Part shown: in pieces, positions 24,139 to 33,600 of the stretch | How positions within the stretch are numbered: the stretch's first letter is position 1 | Layout of the letters: each line of letters starts with the position of its first letter | From: Chrysogorgia sp. JL179-B06 | Lineage: Eukaryota; Cnidaria; Anthozoa; Scleralcyonacea; Chrysogorgiidae | NCBI GenBank assembly: GCA_035772405.1 | Contig: JAYKKM010000453.1 | Coordinates: 41,684-105,683, forward strand | Direction of reading: 5' to 3' | DNA: 64,000 nucleotides | Notes under the pieces: generated by a model | Seen by the model: only the letters and a program-made list of their open reading frames with translations | The model's database searches: none | Told to the model about the DNA's origin: nothing | Translations under genes and position numbers: made by a program

Positions 24139-24462
24139 ATGACAACAAGCATAGATATAAACGAAATTAAACTTGTTAACGTGAAGTTATACAGTTCTGA
24201 ATTTCTATATACAATATGCAAAGACTCTGATTTTTATGTGGTTGACTTCATGAAAGAAGATAAAATTTGGTTAGACAACCGGCGCGGGATAATACTAAAG
24301 GATTTTAACCTTACCTCTGTTCTTAATACCCGAATGGGAATCGAAGCTGGAATTATTGTTGCAATGATTCATCGCCAGGAAAATCAAGAAGATCTCTTGG
24401 GCAGACATATCTTCTTTGTAAACTCTTACACAATGAAATGTAACCTCGAAGTATTACGTTAA
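24139..24462 (+). CDS. Small accessory protein, 107 aa
   Basis: ATG at 24139. Contains DLLGRHIFFVNSYTMKCNLE near the end, the motif shared with the 1286 product (QLVGKHVVFID) and with the two preceding genes. Three such genes in a row plus a two-domain relative in the left arm indicate expansion of one small fold. It is the last gene clearly belonging to the element. Function unknown. Confidence 0.55.
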   Translation: MTTSIDINEIKLVNVKLYSSEFLYTICKDSDFYVVDFMKEDKIWLDNRRGIILKDFNLTSVLNTRMGIEAGIIVAMIHRQENQEDLLGRHIFFVNSYTMKCNLEVLR

Positions 24463-24795
24463 AACAATAAAAAACCATTATCATCTATTTTGACATGTGT
24501 GAATTAATTAACACGCTCTCCTTATCGCGTTCACGGGTATCTTAAAATATATACTAAAATGTGTGAAAAGTGTAAAATAAAGTATCAAAAAGCATAAAAA
24601 TATGCTTAAATAAGTATAAAAATGCTTAAATATCTAGAAATAGACGTATTTAAACACGGGAAATATATATTTCACAGGGTCTAATCCCCTCAAAATGGCC
24701 GCTAATCCCTACAAGTAAATAAGGTTAGAACACATTAAAAAATCGCGCTACCAAAGTACACAAACAAAATGGCCGCTAATCCCCACAAGTAAATT

Positions 24796-24842
24796 CATTG
24801 TTCACTACCCTATAATATATCAAACTGTTTTGACATAAGGGG
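24796..24842 (+). repeat. ~46-bp direct repeat, copy 1
   Basis: Begins CATTGTTCACTACCCTATAA and ends TTTTGACATAAGGGG. Related to copies at 24879-24924 and 24982-25026. Confidence 0.6.
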
Positions 24843-24878
24843 AGGAATCAGAACAAAACGCTTCGCGTCCTTAAGCTT

Positions 24879-24924
24879 CATTGTTCCGACCCTATTATTA
24901 ATCATACTGTTTTGACATAAAGGG
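24879..24924 (+). repeat. ~46-bp direct repeat, copy 2
   Basis: Begins CATTGTTCCGACCCTATTAT and ends TTTTGACATAAAGGG; 83 bases from copy 1 start to start. Confidence 0.6.
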
Positions 24925-24981
24925 CAGTCATAGAACACGACGCTAATTATATATACACATCCCTAATCGTTTAACAACACG

Positions 24982-25026
24982 TATTGTTCCCCACCTATAA
25001 TACTTCACTTGTTTTGACATGAAGGG
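24982..25026 (+). repeat. ~46-bp direct repeat, copy 3
   Basis: Begins TATTGTTCCCCACCTATAAT and ends TTTTGACATGAAGGG; 103 bases from copy 2 start to start. A further half-unit (TTTTGACATGTG) lies near 24489. Confidence 0.55.
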
Positions 25027-25039
25027 TTTAATGAACGAG

Positions 25040-25135
25040 CTCTGATTGGTTAGATACGGGGGAGGTTTGATTATAGAAACTCTGATTGGTTAAAACCGCA
25101 AACCATTGTAATAGACCGAGAGCGTCATTATAAAA
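25040..25135 (+). promoter_or_regulatory. CCAAT and TATA promoter of the spliced gene
   Basis: Two CTCTGATTGG decamers (25040-25049, 25080-25089) and TATAAAA (25129-25135). A start ~30 bases on, near 25160, would lie after the ATG at 25146 and before the ATG at 25207, supporting the latter as the start codon. Confidence 0.6.
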
Positions 25136-25206
25136 TAAATCACGTATGCGTGTCTCACACCACAACGATTTCAAGCTAGAACCAAGCAAAAATAAAAAAC
25201 ACGAAG

Positions 25207-25789
25207 ATGTCGAACCAAACCAACACGAAACCCATCCAGAAAACAACCGAAGTCAATGTAAGTTAGCGCTAAAATGTTTTTTACTGTCTGTATACAAGCG
25301 TTATGTAATTATGTTTTTTATATTTTCTCTTAGAACGAAGCCCTCCCGCCACCCCCGCTTGAAGACGAAGACCCGAGTGTGGAAACTATCCCGCTTTACG
25401 CACACCCTAAAGAAGAAAATGTAAGATAGTGCTAAAATGTTTTTACTATACAGACGATATGTATTTATTATGTTTTTATATTTTCTCTTAGAAAGAAACC
25501 ATCCCACCACCACCGATCGAGGACGAGGATCCTGCCTCCATACCCGGGGTATTGTTGTTGCAGGATGGTGAGAGCGAATGGGCATTCCGTGTCCAACCGG
25601 ATACGGAATTCGATTTTGACGACTATGAGCCGCCTGTACGCGAAGAGGAAGACGATGATCCACGCGTGTGGGGATACGTCGACACGCGGGGTGAGTCATT
25701 TATATATTTTGAAAGTACAGATACACTGGTTAAAATGAAGTAAATATTTTTTATATTTTGTAGGCGTACAACATTTGGTGAAACAATAA
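25207..25789 (+). CDS. Four-exon gene with duplicated exon-intron unit, 120 aa
   Basis: Exons 25207-25257, 25334-25420, 25492-25690 and 25764-25789; introns of 76, 71 and 73 bp. Introns 1 and 2 begin GTAAGTTAG / GTAAGATAG and both end TTTTCTCTTAG; intron 3 runs GTGAGT to TTTTGTAG. Reading stays in phase through all joins to TAA at 25787, which overlaps an AATAAA signal (25785-25790). Exons 2 and 3 start with related peptides (NEALPPPPLEDEDP and KETIPPPPIEDEDP), and their introns are near-identical, so exon plus intron was duplicated. Product acidic, Pro-rich, probably disordered; function unknown. More GC-rich than the element genes, so it may be a host gene or a captured one. Confidence 0.65.
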
Positions 25790-25790
25790 A
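25785..25790 (+). terminator. Polyadenylation signal AATAAA
   Basis: AATAAA overlapping the stop codon of the spliced gene, followed by AT-rich sequence and a TG-containing stretch. Confidence 0.5.
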
Positions 25791-26258
25791 AATTTAATTT
25801 TAATTTGTAGGAATAGTCTACAGAGGGGTTTTATACCCTACAAGAAAACCCTTCAAAGACATTACTAATTTATTTGTGTAGTTTTTTATTGTTTCCTTGT
25901 AAAAATATATATTCATCCAAACTTCTCCATCGTGTGTGTGTTTTTACTATAGCTAACTCTTTCATCATATGCTAACGAACAACCCTTGCGTAAAATAAGC
26001 AATTCATTGAACAAGGGATGACCAGATTGTCGCTATGGACCTGAGCCAATCTCATTCGAATCGCAAATTCGACTACGGGTTGATCGCGCACCGATGCAGT
26101 TTAATAATAAAACAGAACATCGGAAGATGGCAGAGTCTTGTGCCGAAGCACAACTTACAAGCGAGCAAAACACACACAACTGATAAAATATGAAATAACA
26201 TCTGCTTTATACTAAACAAATCTCTTAAAAATTATTTGAGGTTTTTCTCCAAATTAAT
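25791..26258. other. Non-coding AT-rich sequence
   Basis: No open frame or RNA gene is supported. A short stretch at 26022-26100 with TTCGAATCGCAAATTCGA has a small inverted repeat; a tRNA fold was not found. A partial copy of the 26259 repeat unit starts near 26222. Confidence 0.5.
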
Positions 26259-26501
26259 AAAACACTTTTACATCTCTAATATTTTTATTGGGGATATTTC
26301 ATCTAAAATTATTTTGAGGTTTTTTCAAAACTCTATCTCTCTAAAACTTTTTAGGGAAGCAACACTCCGAAATAATTTTTATCTTAAAACACTTTTACAC
26401 CTCTAATATTTTTATTGGATAATTCATCTAAAATTATTTTGAGGTTTCTCCAAACTCTATCTCTCTCTAAAACTTTTTTGGGAATCCGAAATAATTTTTA
26501 T
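26259..26501 (+). repeat. Tandem duplication, two units of ~134 and ~106 bp
   Basis: Copy 1 (26259-26392) and copy 2 (26396-26501) both start AAAACACTTTTACA and end CCGAAATAATTTTTAT, with shared internal blocks TAAAATTATTTTGAGGTTT and AACTCTATCTCTCT. Copy 2 has lost several short segments. A partial third unit precedes copy 1. Confidence 0.65.
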
Positions 26502-26634
26502 GAGATATATCCTCTTATAATATTTTGAGATCCTTTTTAAAAATACCGTAACTAAAGAATATCAGTCATTCGGCCATAAGATGGCGTCGAGGTAAGAGCT
26601 CCATGGCGGAAATTTCTATGATTAATTCAAAATG

Positions 26635-26672
26635 CTTATTTTTATTTCAATAAACTCCAAAATAAAAATAAG
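26635..26672. repeat. Perfect 13-bp inverted repeat (AT hairpin)
   Basis: CTTATTTTTATTT at 26635-26647 and its complement AAATAAAAATAAG at 26660-26672, with a 12-base loop. Confidence 0.55.
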
Positions 26673-26901
26673 TACAGTTCAAAAACTGTTTATTTTTATT
26701 TTCAAACATCATTACAAGTCTTCAAATAAAAATATGGCGTTTTTTTGGATGGTAAGTATAACATCACATCGGGTGAGGTATGATGGTTATGTATAATAGA
26801 ATTTTATGTATTTTAATTTTTCAAAAACGTGTGTGTGTGTCAGTATATATATCACTGTGTGAATGATGATTTGTCTAAGTGCTGGCACGGATGCTACATG
26901 T

Positions 26902-27232
26902 GGTGGTGAAAGCTGTGATGGACCAGGAACAGGAAGTTTAGTCGTAGAATTTCGTGTTCCGATTAATTGATGATCAGTAAGGATAAGTTTACCGAGAAAC
27001 CAAACATCCCCAAGGTGACAAGAAAAGTCAAACATTGTACAAGTTTTCACGCAGAGTCTAACACCGTTTTTCATGTTAGACTCTGCGTGAAAACTTGTAC
27101 AATGTTTGACTTTCTTGTCACCTTGGGTGTGTTTGGTTTCTCGGTGAACTATTCCTACTGATCTTCAGTTGGTCAGAACACTAAATGCTACGACCTAAAC
27201 ATCCTGTTCCTGTTCATCACCGCTTTCACCAC
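26902..27232. repeat. Large fold-back (inverted) repeat, arms ~160 bp
   Basis: The left arm (26902-27063) and right arm (27074-27232) are reverse complements around a 10-base loop. The inner 73 bases (26991-27063 with 27074-27145) are nearly perfect, the outer ~90 bases diverged with small indels. Weaker similarity continues to about 26857 and 27285. No coding content. Fits a MITE/fold-back element or a long-hairpin RNA source. Confidence 0.75.
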
Positions 27233-27580
27233 GGCATATAGCAAATGACGTCAGTACTTGCTTAACACTATTCACCTTGAATGACCTTCACTGGTCGTTC
27301 AGGATTATCAAAAAACTGGTCGTACAACAACACGACCTAAGTGATATATATACTCTTGACCGCGACCACTTTTTGACTAATTTTAATACAAAAAACCTCT
27401 TGTATACGACCAGCTTCATATCCCCCCTGATTTGATCACTGGTCGTTCTATACAGGGTGACCACACCTTAAAAATACGACACCCCCCTGGAAATTTTGGA
27501 CTGGCTCTGCTCTGATTGGTCCATTCAAATCAATACTTGATTCTGATTGGCTTAGAGCTAGTGCCAGTCTCTAACACATG
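27233..27580. other. Non-coding spacer with repeated CTGGTCGT motifs and CCAAT boxes
   Basis: ACTGGTCGT occurs near 27292, 27317 and 27441 with inverted ACGACCAG forms between. TCTGATTGG occurs at 27511-27519 and 27542-27550. No gene is seen. Confidence 0.4.
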
Positions 27581-27603
27581 TATATATATATATATATATA
27601 TAT
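27581..27603. repeat. (TA)n microsatellite
   Basis: About eleven TA units immediately before the satellite array; it marks the junction between unique sequence and satellite. Confidence 0.8.
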
Positions 27604-30600
27604 TACTACTGATGATGACGAAGATAGCGACAACAAGGATGATGACGACAAAGATGATGACGAAGATAGCGACAACAAGGATGACGACGACAAAGATGAT
27701 GACGAAGATAGCGACAACGAGGATAACGACGACAAAGATGATGACGAAGATAGCGACAACAAGGATAACGACGACAAAGATGATGACGAAGATAGCGACA
27801 ACAAGGATAACGACGACAAAGATGATGACGAAGATAGCGACAACAAGGATAACGACGACAAAGATGATGACGAAGATAGCGACAACGAGGATAACGACGA
27901 CAAAGATGATGACGAAGATAGCGACAACAAGGATGATGACGACAAAGATGATGACGAAGATAGCGACAACAAGGATGACGACGACAAAGATGATGACGAA
28001 GATACCGACAACGAGGATAACGACGACAAAGATGATGACGAAGATAGCGACAACAAGGATGACGACAAAGATGATGACGAAGATAGCGACAACAAGGATG
28101 ATGACGACAAAGATGATGACGAAGATAGCGACAAGGATGACGACGACAAAGATGATGACGAAGATAGCGACAACAAGGATGACGACGACAAAGATGATGA
28201 CGAAGATAGCGACAACGAGGATAACGACGACAAAGATGATGACGAAGATAGCGACAACAAGGATGACGACGACAAAGATGATGACGAAGATAGCGACAAC
28301 GAGGATAACGACGACAAAGATGATGACGAAGATAGCGACAAGGATGACGACGACAAAGATGATGACGAAGATAGCGACAACAAGGATGACGACGACAAAG
28401 ATGATGACGAAGATAGCCACAACAAGGATGACGACGACAAAGATGATGACGAAGATAGCGACAACAAGGATGACGACGACAAAGATGATGACGAAGATAG
28501 CGACAACAAGGATGACGACGACAAAGATGATGACGAAGATAGCGACAACAAGGATGACGACGACAAAGATGATGACGAAGATAGCGACAACAAGGATAAC
28601 GACGACAAAGATGATGACGAAGATAGCGACAACAAGGATGACGACGACAAAGATGATGACGAAGATAGCGACAACGAGGATAACGACGACAAAGATGATG
28701 ACGAAGATAGCGACAACAAGGATAACGACGACAAAGATGATGACGAAGATAGCGACAACAAGGATGACGACGACAAAGATGATGACGAAGATAGCGACAA
28801 CAAGGATAACGACGACAAAGATGATGACGAAGATAGCGACGACAAGGATGACGACGACAAAGATGATGACAAAAATAGCGACAAGGATGACGACGACAAA
28901 GATGATGACGAAAATAGCGACAACAAGGATGACGACGACAAAGATGATGACGAAGATAGCGACAACAAGGATGACGACGACAAAGATGATGACGAAGATA
29001 GCGACAAGGATGACGACGACAAAGATGATGACGACAATAGCGACAACAAGGATGACGACGACAAAGATGATGACGAAGATAGCGACAACAAGGATGACGA
29101 CGACAAAGATGATGACGAAGATAGCGACAACAAGGATGACGACGACAAAGATGATGACGAAGATAGCGACAACAAGGATAACGACGACAAAGATGATGAC
29201 GAAGATAGCGACAACAAGGATGACGACGACAAAGATGATGACGAAGATAGCGACAACGAGGATAACGACGACAAAGATGATGACGAAGATAGCGACAACA
29301 AGGATAACGACGACAAAGATGATGACGAAGATAGCGACAACAAGGATGACGACGACAAAGATGATGACGAAAATAGCGACAACAAGGATGACGACGACAA
29401 AGATGATGACGAAGATAGCGACAACAAGGATGACGACGACAAAGATGATGACGAAGATAGCGACAACGAGGATAACGACGACAAAGATGATGACGAAAAT
29501 AGCGACAACAAGGATGACGACGACAAAGATGATGACGAAGATAGCGACAACAAGGATGACGACGACAAAGATGATGACGAAGATAGCGACAACGAGGATA
29601 ACGACGACAAAGATGATGACGAAGATAGCGACAACAAGGATGACGACGACAAAGATGATGACGAAGATAGCGACAACAAGGATAACGACGACAAAGATGA
29701 TGACGAAGATAGCGACAACAAGGATGACGACGACAAAGATGATGACGAAGATAGCGACAAGGATGACGACGACAAAGATGATGACGAAGATAGCGACAAC
29801 AAGGATGACGACGACAAAGATGATGACGAAGATAGCGACAACAAGGATGACGACGACAAAGATGATGACGAAGATAGCGACAACAAGGATGACGACGACA
29901 AAGATGATGACGAAGATAGCGACAACAAGGATGACGACGACAAAGATGATGACGAAGATAGCGACAACAAGGATGACGACGACAAAGATGATGACGAAGA
30001 TAGCGACAACAAGGATGACGACGACAAAGATGATGACGAAGATAGCGACAACAAGGATAACGACGACAAAGATGATGACGAAGATAGCGACAACAAGGAT
30101 GACGACGACAAAGATGATGACGAAGATAGCGACAACGAGGATAACGACGACAAAGATGATGACGAAGATAGCGACAACAAGGATAACGACGACAAAGATG
30201 ATGACGAAGATAGCGACAACAAGGATGACGACGACAAAGATGATGACGAAGATAGCGACAACAAGGATGACGACGACAAAGATGATGACGAAGATAGCGA
30301 CAACAAGGATGACGACGACAAAGATGATGACGAAGATAGCGACAACGAGGATAACGACGACAAAGATGATGACGAAGATAGCGACAACAAGGATGACGAC
30401 GACAAAGATGATGACGAAGATAGCGACAACAAGGATGACGACGACAAAGATGATGACGAAGATAGCGACAACGAGGATAACGACGACAAAGATGATGACG
30501 AAGATAGCGACAACAAGGATGACGACGACAAAGATGATGACGAAGATAGCGACAACAAGGATGACGACGACAAAGATGATGACGAAGATAGCGACAACAA

Positions 30601-33600
30601 GGATGACGACGACAAAGATGATGACGAAGATAGCGACAACGAGGATAACGACGACAAAGATGACGAAGATAGCGACAACAAGGATGACGACGACAAAGAT
30701 GATGACGAAGATAGCGACAACAAGGATGACGACGACAAAGATGATGACGAAGATAGCGACAACGAGGATAACGACGACAAAGATGATGACGAAGATAGCG
30801 ACAACAAGGATGACGACAAAGATGATGACGAAGATAGCGACAACGAGGATAACTACGACAAAGATGATGACGAAGATAGCGACAACAAGGATGACGACGA
30901 CAAAGATGATGACGAAGATAGCGACAACAAGGATGACGACGACAAAGATGATGACGAAGATAGCGACAACGAGGATGACGACGACAAAGATGATGACGAA
31001 GATAGCGACAACAAGGATAACGACAACAAAGATGATGACGAAGATAGCGACAACAAGGATGACGACGACAAAGATGATGACGAAGATAGCGACAACAAGG
31101 ATGACGACGACAAAGATGATGACGAAGATAGCGACAACGAGGATAACGACGACAAAGATGATGACGAAGATAGCGACAACAAGGATGACGACGACAAAGA
31201 TGATGACGAAGATAGCGACAACAAGGATGACGACGACAAAGATGATGACGAAGATAGCGACAACGAGGATAACGACGACAAAGATGATGACGAAGATAGC
31301 GACAACAAGGATGACGACAAAGATGATGACGAAGATAGCGACAACGAGGATAACGACGACAAAGATGATGACGAAGATAGCGACAACAAGGATGACGACG
31401 ACAAAGATGATGACGAAGATAGCGACAACAAGGATGACGACGACAAAGATGATGACGAAGATAGCGACAACAAGGATAACGACGACAAAGATGATGACGA
31501 AGATAGCGACAACAAGGATGACGACGACAAAGATGATGACGAAGATAGCGACAACAAGGATGACGACGACAAAGATGATGACGAAGATAGCGACAACAAG
31601 GATGACGACGACAAAGATGATGACGAAGATAGCGACAACGAGGATAACGACGACAAAGATGATGACGAAGATAGCGACAACAAGGATGACGACGACAAAG
31701 ATGATGACGAAGATAGCGACAACAAGGATGATGACGACAAAGATGATGACGAAGATAGCGACAAGGATGACGACGACAAAGATGATGACGAAGATAGCGA
31801 CAACAAGGCGACGACAAAGATGATGACGAAGATAGCGACAACAAGGATGACGACGACAAAGATGATGACGAAGATAGCGACAACGAGGATAACGACGACA
31901 AAGATGATGACGAAGATAGCGACAACAAGGATGACGACGACAAAGATGATGACGAAGATAGCGACAACAAGGATAACGACGACAAAGATGATGACGAAGA
32001 TAGCGACAACAAGGATAACGACGACAAAGATGATGACGAAGATAGCGACAACGAGGATAACGACGACAAAGATGATGACGAAGATAGCGACAACAAGGAT
32101 AACGACGACAAAGATGATGACGAAGATAGCGACAACGAGGATAACGACGAGAAAGATGATGACGAAGATAGCGACAACGAGGATAATGACGACAAAGATG
32201 ATGACGAAGATAGCGACACAAGGATGATGACGACAAAGATGATGACGAAGATAGCGACAACAAGGATGACGACGACAAAGATGATGACGAAGATACCGAC
32301 AACGAGGATAACGACGACAAAGATGATGACGAAGATAGCGACAACAAGGATGACGACAAAGATGATGACGAAGATAGCGACAACAAGGATGACGACGACA
32401 AAGATGATGACGAAGATAGCGACAACAAGGATAACGACGACAAAGATGATGACGAAGATAGCGACAACAAGGATGACGACGACAAAGATGATGACGAAGA
32501 TAGCGACAACGAGGATGACGACGACAAAGATGATGACGAAGATAGCGACAACAAGGATGACGACGACAAAGATGATGACGAAGATAGCGACAACGAGGAT
32601 AACGACGACAAAGATGACGAAGATAGCGACAACAAGGATGACGACGACAAAGATGATGACGAAGATAGCGACAACAAGGATGACGACGACAAAGATGATG
32701 ACGAAGATAGCGACAACGAGGATAACGACGACAAAGATGATGACGAAGATAGCGACAACAAGGATGACGACAAAGATGATGACGAAGATAGCGACAACGA
32801 GGATAACTACGACAAAGATGATGACGAAGATAGCGACAACAAGGATGACGACGACAAAGATGATGACGAAGATAGCGACAACAAGGATGACGACGACAAA
32901 GATGATGACGAAGATAGCGACAACGAGGATGACGACGACAAAGATGATGACGAAGATAGCGACAACAAGGATAACGACGACAAAGATGATGACGAAGATA
33001 GCGACAACAAGGATGACGACGACAAAGATGATGACGAAGATAGCGACAACAAGGATAACGACGACAAAGATGATGACGAAGATAGCGACAACAAGGACGA
33101 CGACGACAAAGATGATGACGAAGATAGCGACAACGAGGATAACGACGACAAAGATGATGACGAAGATAGCGACAACAAGGATGACGACGACAAAGATGAT
33201 GACGAAGATACGACAACAAGGATGATGACGACAAAGATGATGACGAAGATAGCGACAACAAGGATGACGACGACAAAGATGATGACGAAGATACCGACAA
33301 CGAGGATAACGACGACAAAGATGATGACGAAGATAGCGACAACAAGGATGACGACAAAGATGATGACGAAGATAGCGACAACAAGGATGATGACGACAAA
33401 GATGATGACGAAGATAGCGACAAGGATGACGACGACAAAGATGATGACGAAGATAGCGACAACAAGGAATCGACAAAGATGATGACGAAGATAGCGACAA
33501 CAAGGATGACGACGACAAAGATGATGACGAAAATAGCGACAACAAGGATGACGACGACAAAGATGATGACGAAGATAGCGACAACAAGGATGACGACGAC

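Larger units (their letters stand above)
24463..25128. promoter_or_regulatory. Gene-free control region with two sets of repeats
   Basis: No coding frame is supported. It contains two copies of a 30-bp unit with the core CAAAATGGCCGCTAAT (24691-24720, 24765-24794), whose AAAATGGC core matches the YY1-type site. Three imperfect ~46-bp units built on TTGTTC..ACC-TAT and TTTTGACATAAGGG follow (annotated separately). Two CTCTGATTGG decamers (25040-25049, 25080-25089) are CCAAT boxes in inverse orientation. The layout suggests an enhancer/promoter for the spliced gene or for the element's right end. Confidence 0.45.

Noticed and set aside
25146..25424. 92-codon unspliced ORF starting at 25146
   Set aside because: It reads through introns with clear splice sites and starts upstream of the transcription start expected from the TATA box.
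25301..25699. 132-codon minus-strand ORF opposite the spliced gene
   Set aside because: Shadow of the GC-rich exons on the other strand; no independent support.
26022..26110. tRNA-like or SINE-like stretch
   Set aside because: A TTCGAATC-like box is present, but no matching A box, cloverleaf or tail was found.
26570..26760. Possible first exon of a host gene (ATGGCG followed by GTAAGA, or ATGGCG...GTAAGT)
   Set aside because: No acceptor site and in-frame continuation could be traced; AT-rich hairpins dominate the region.
26902..27232. Fold-back repeat as the terminal inverted repeats of the element joined head to head
   Set aside because: No partner sequence was seen near the left edge, and the element's true ends are not in view.
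1..27580. CRISPR array, rRNA or tRNA genes
   Set aside because: None seen; repeats present are satellites, tandem duplications or inverted repeats without spacer structure.
27578..32227. Possible secreted or acidic Asp-rich repeat protein starting in the (TA)n tract
   Set aside because: The start codon lies in a microsatellite with no promoter-like context, and the acidic frame is lost within the array.
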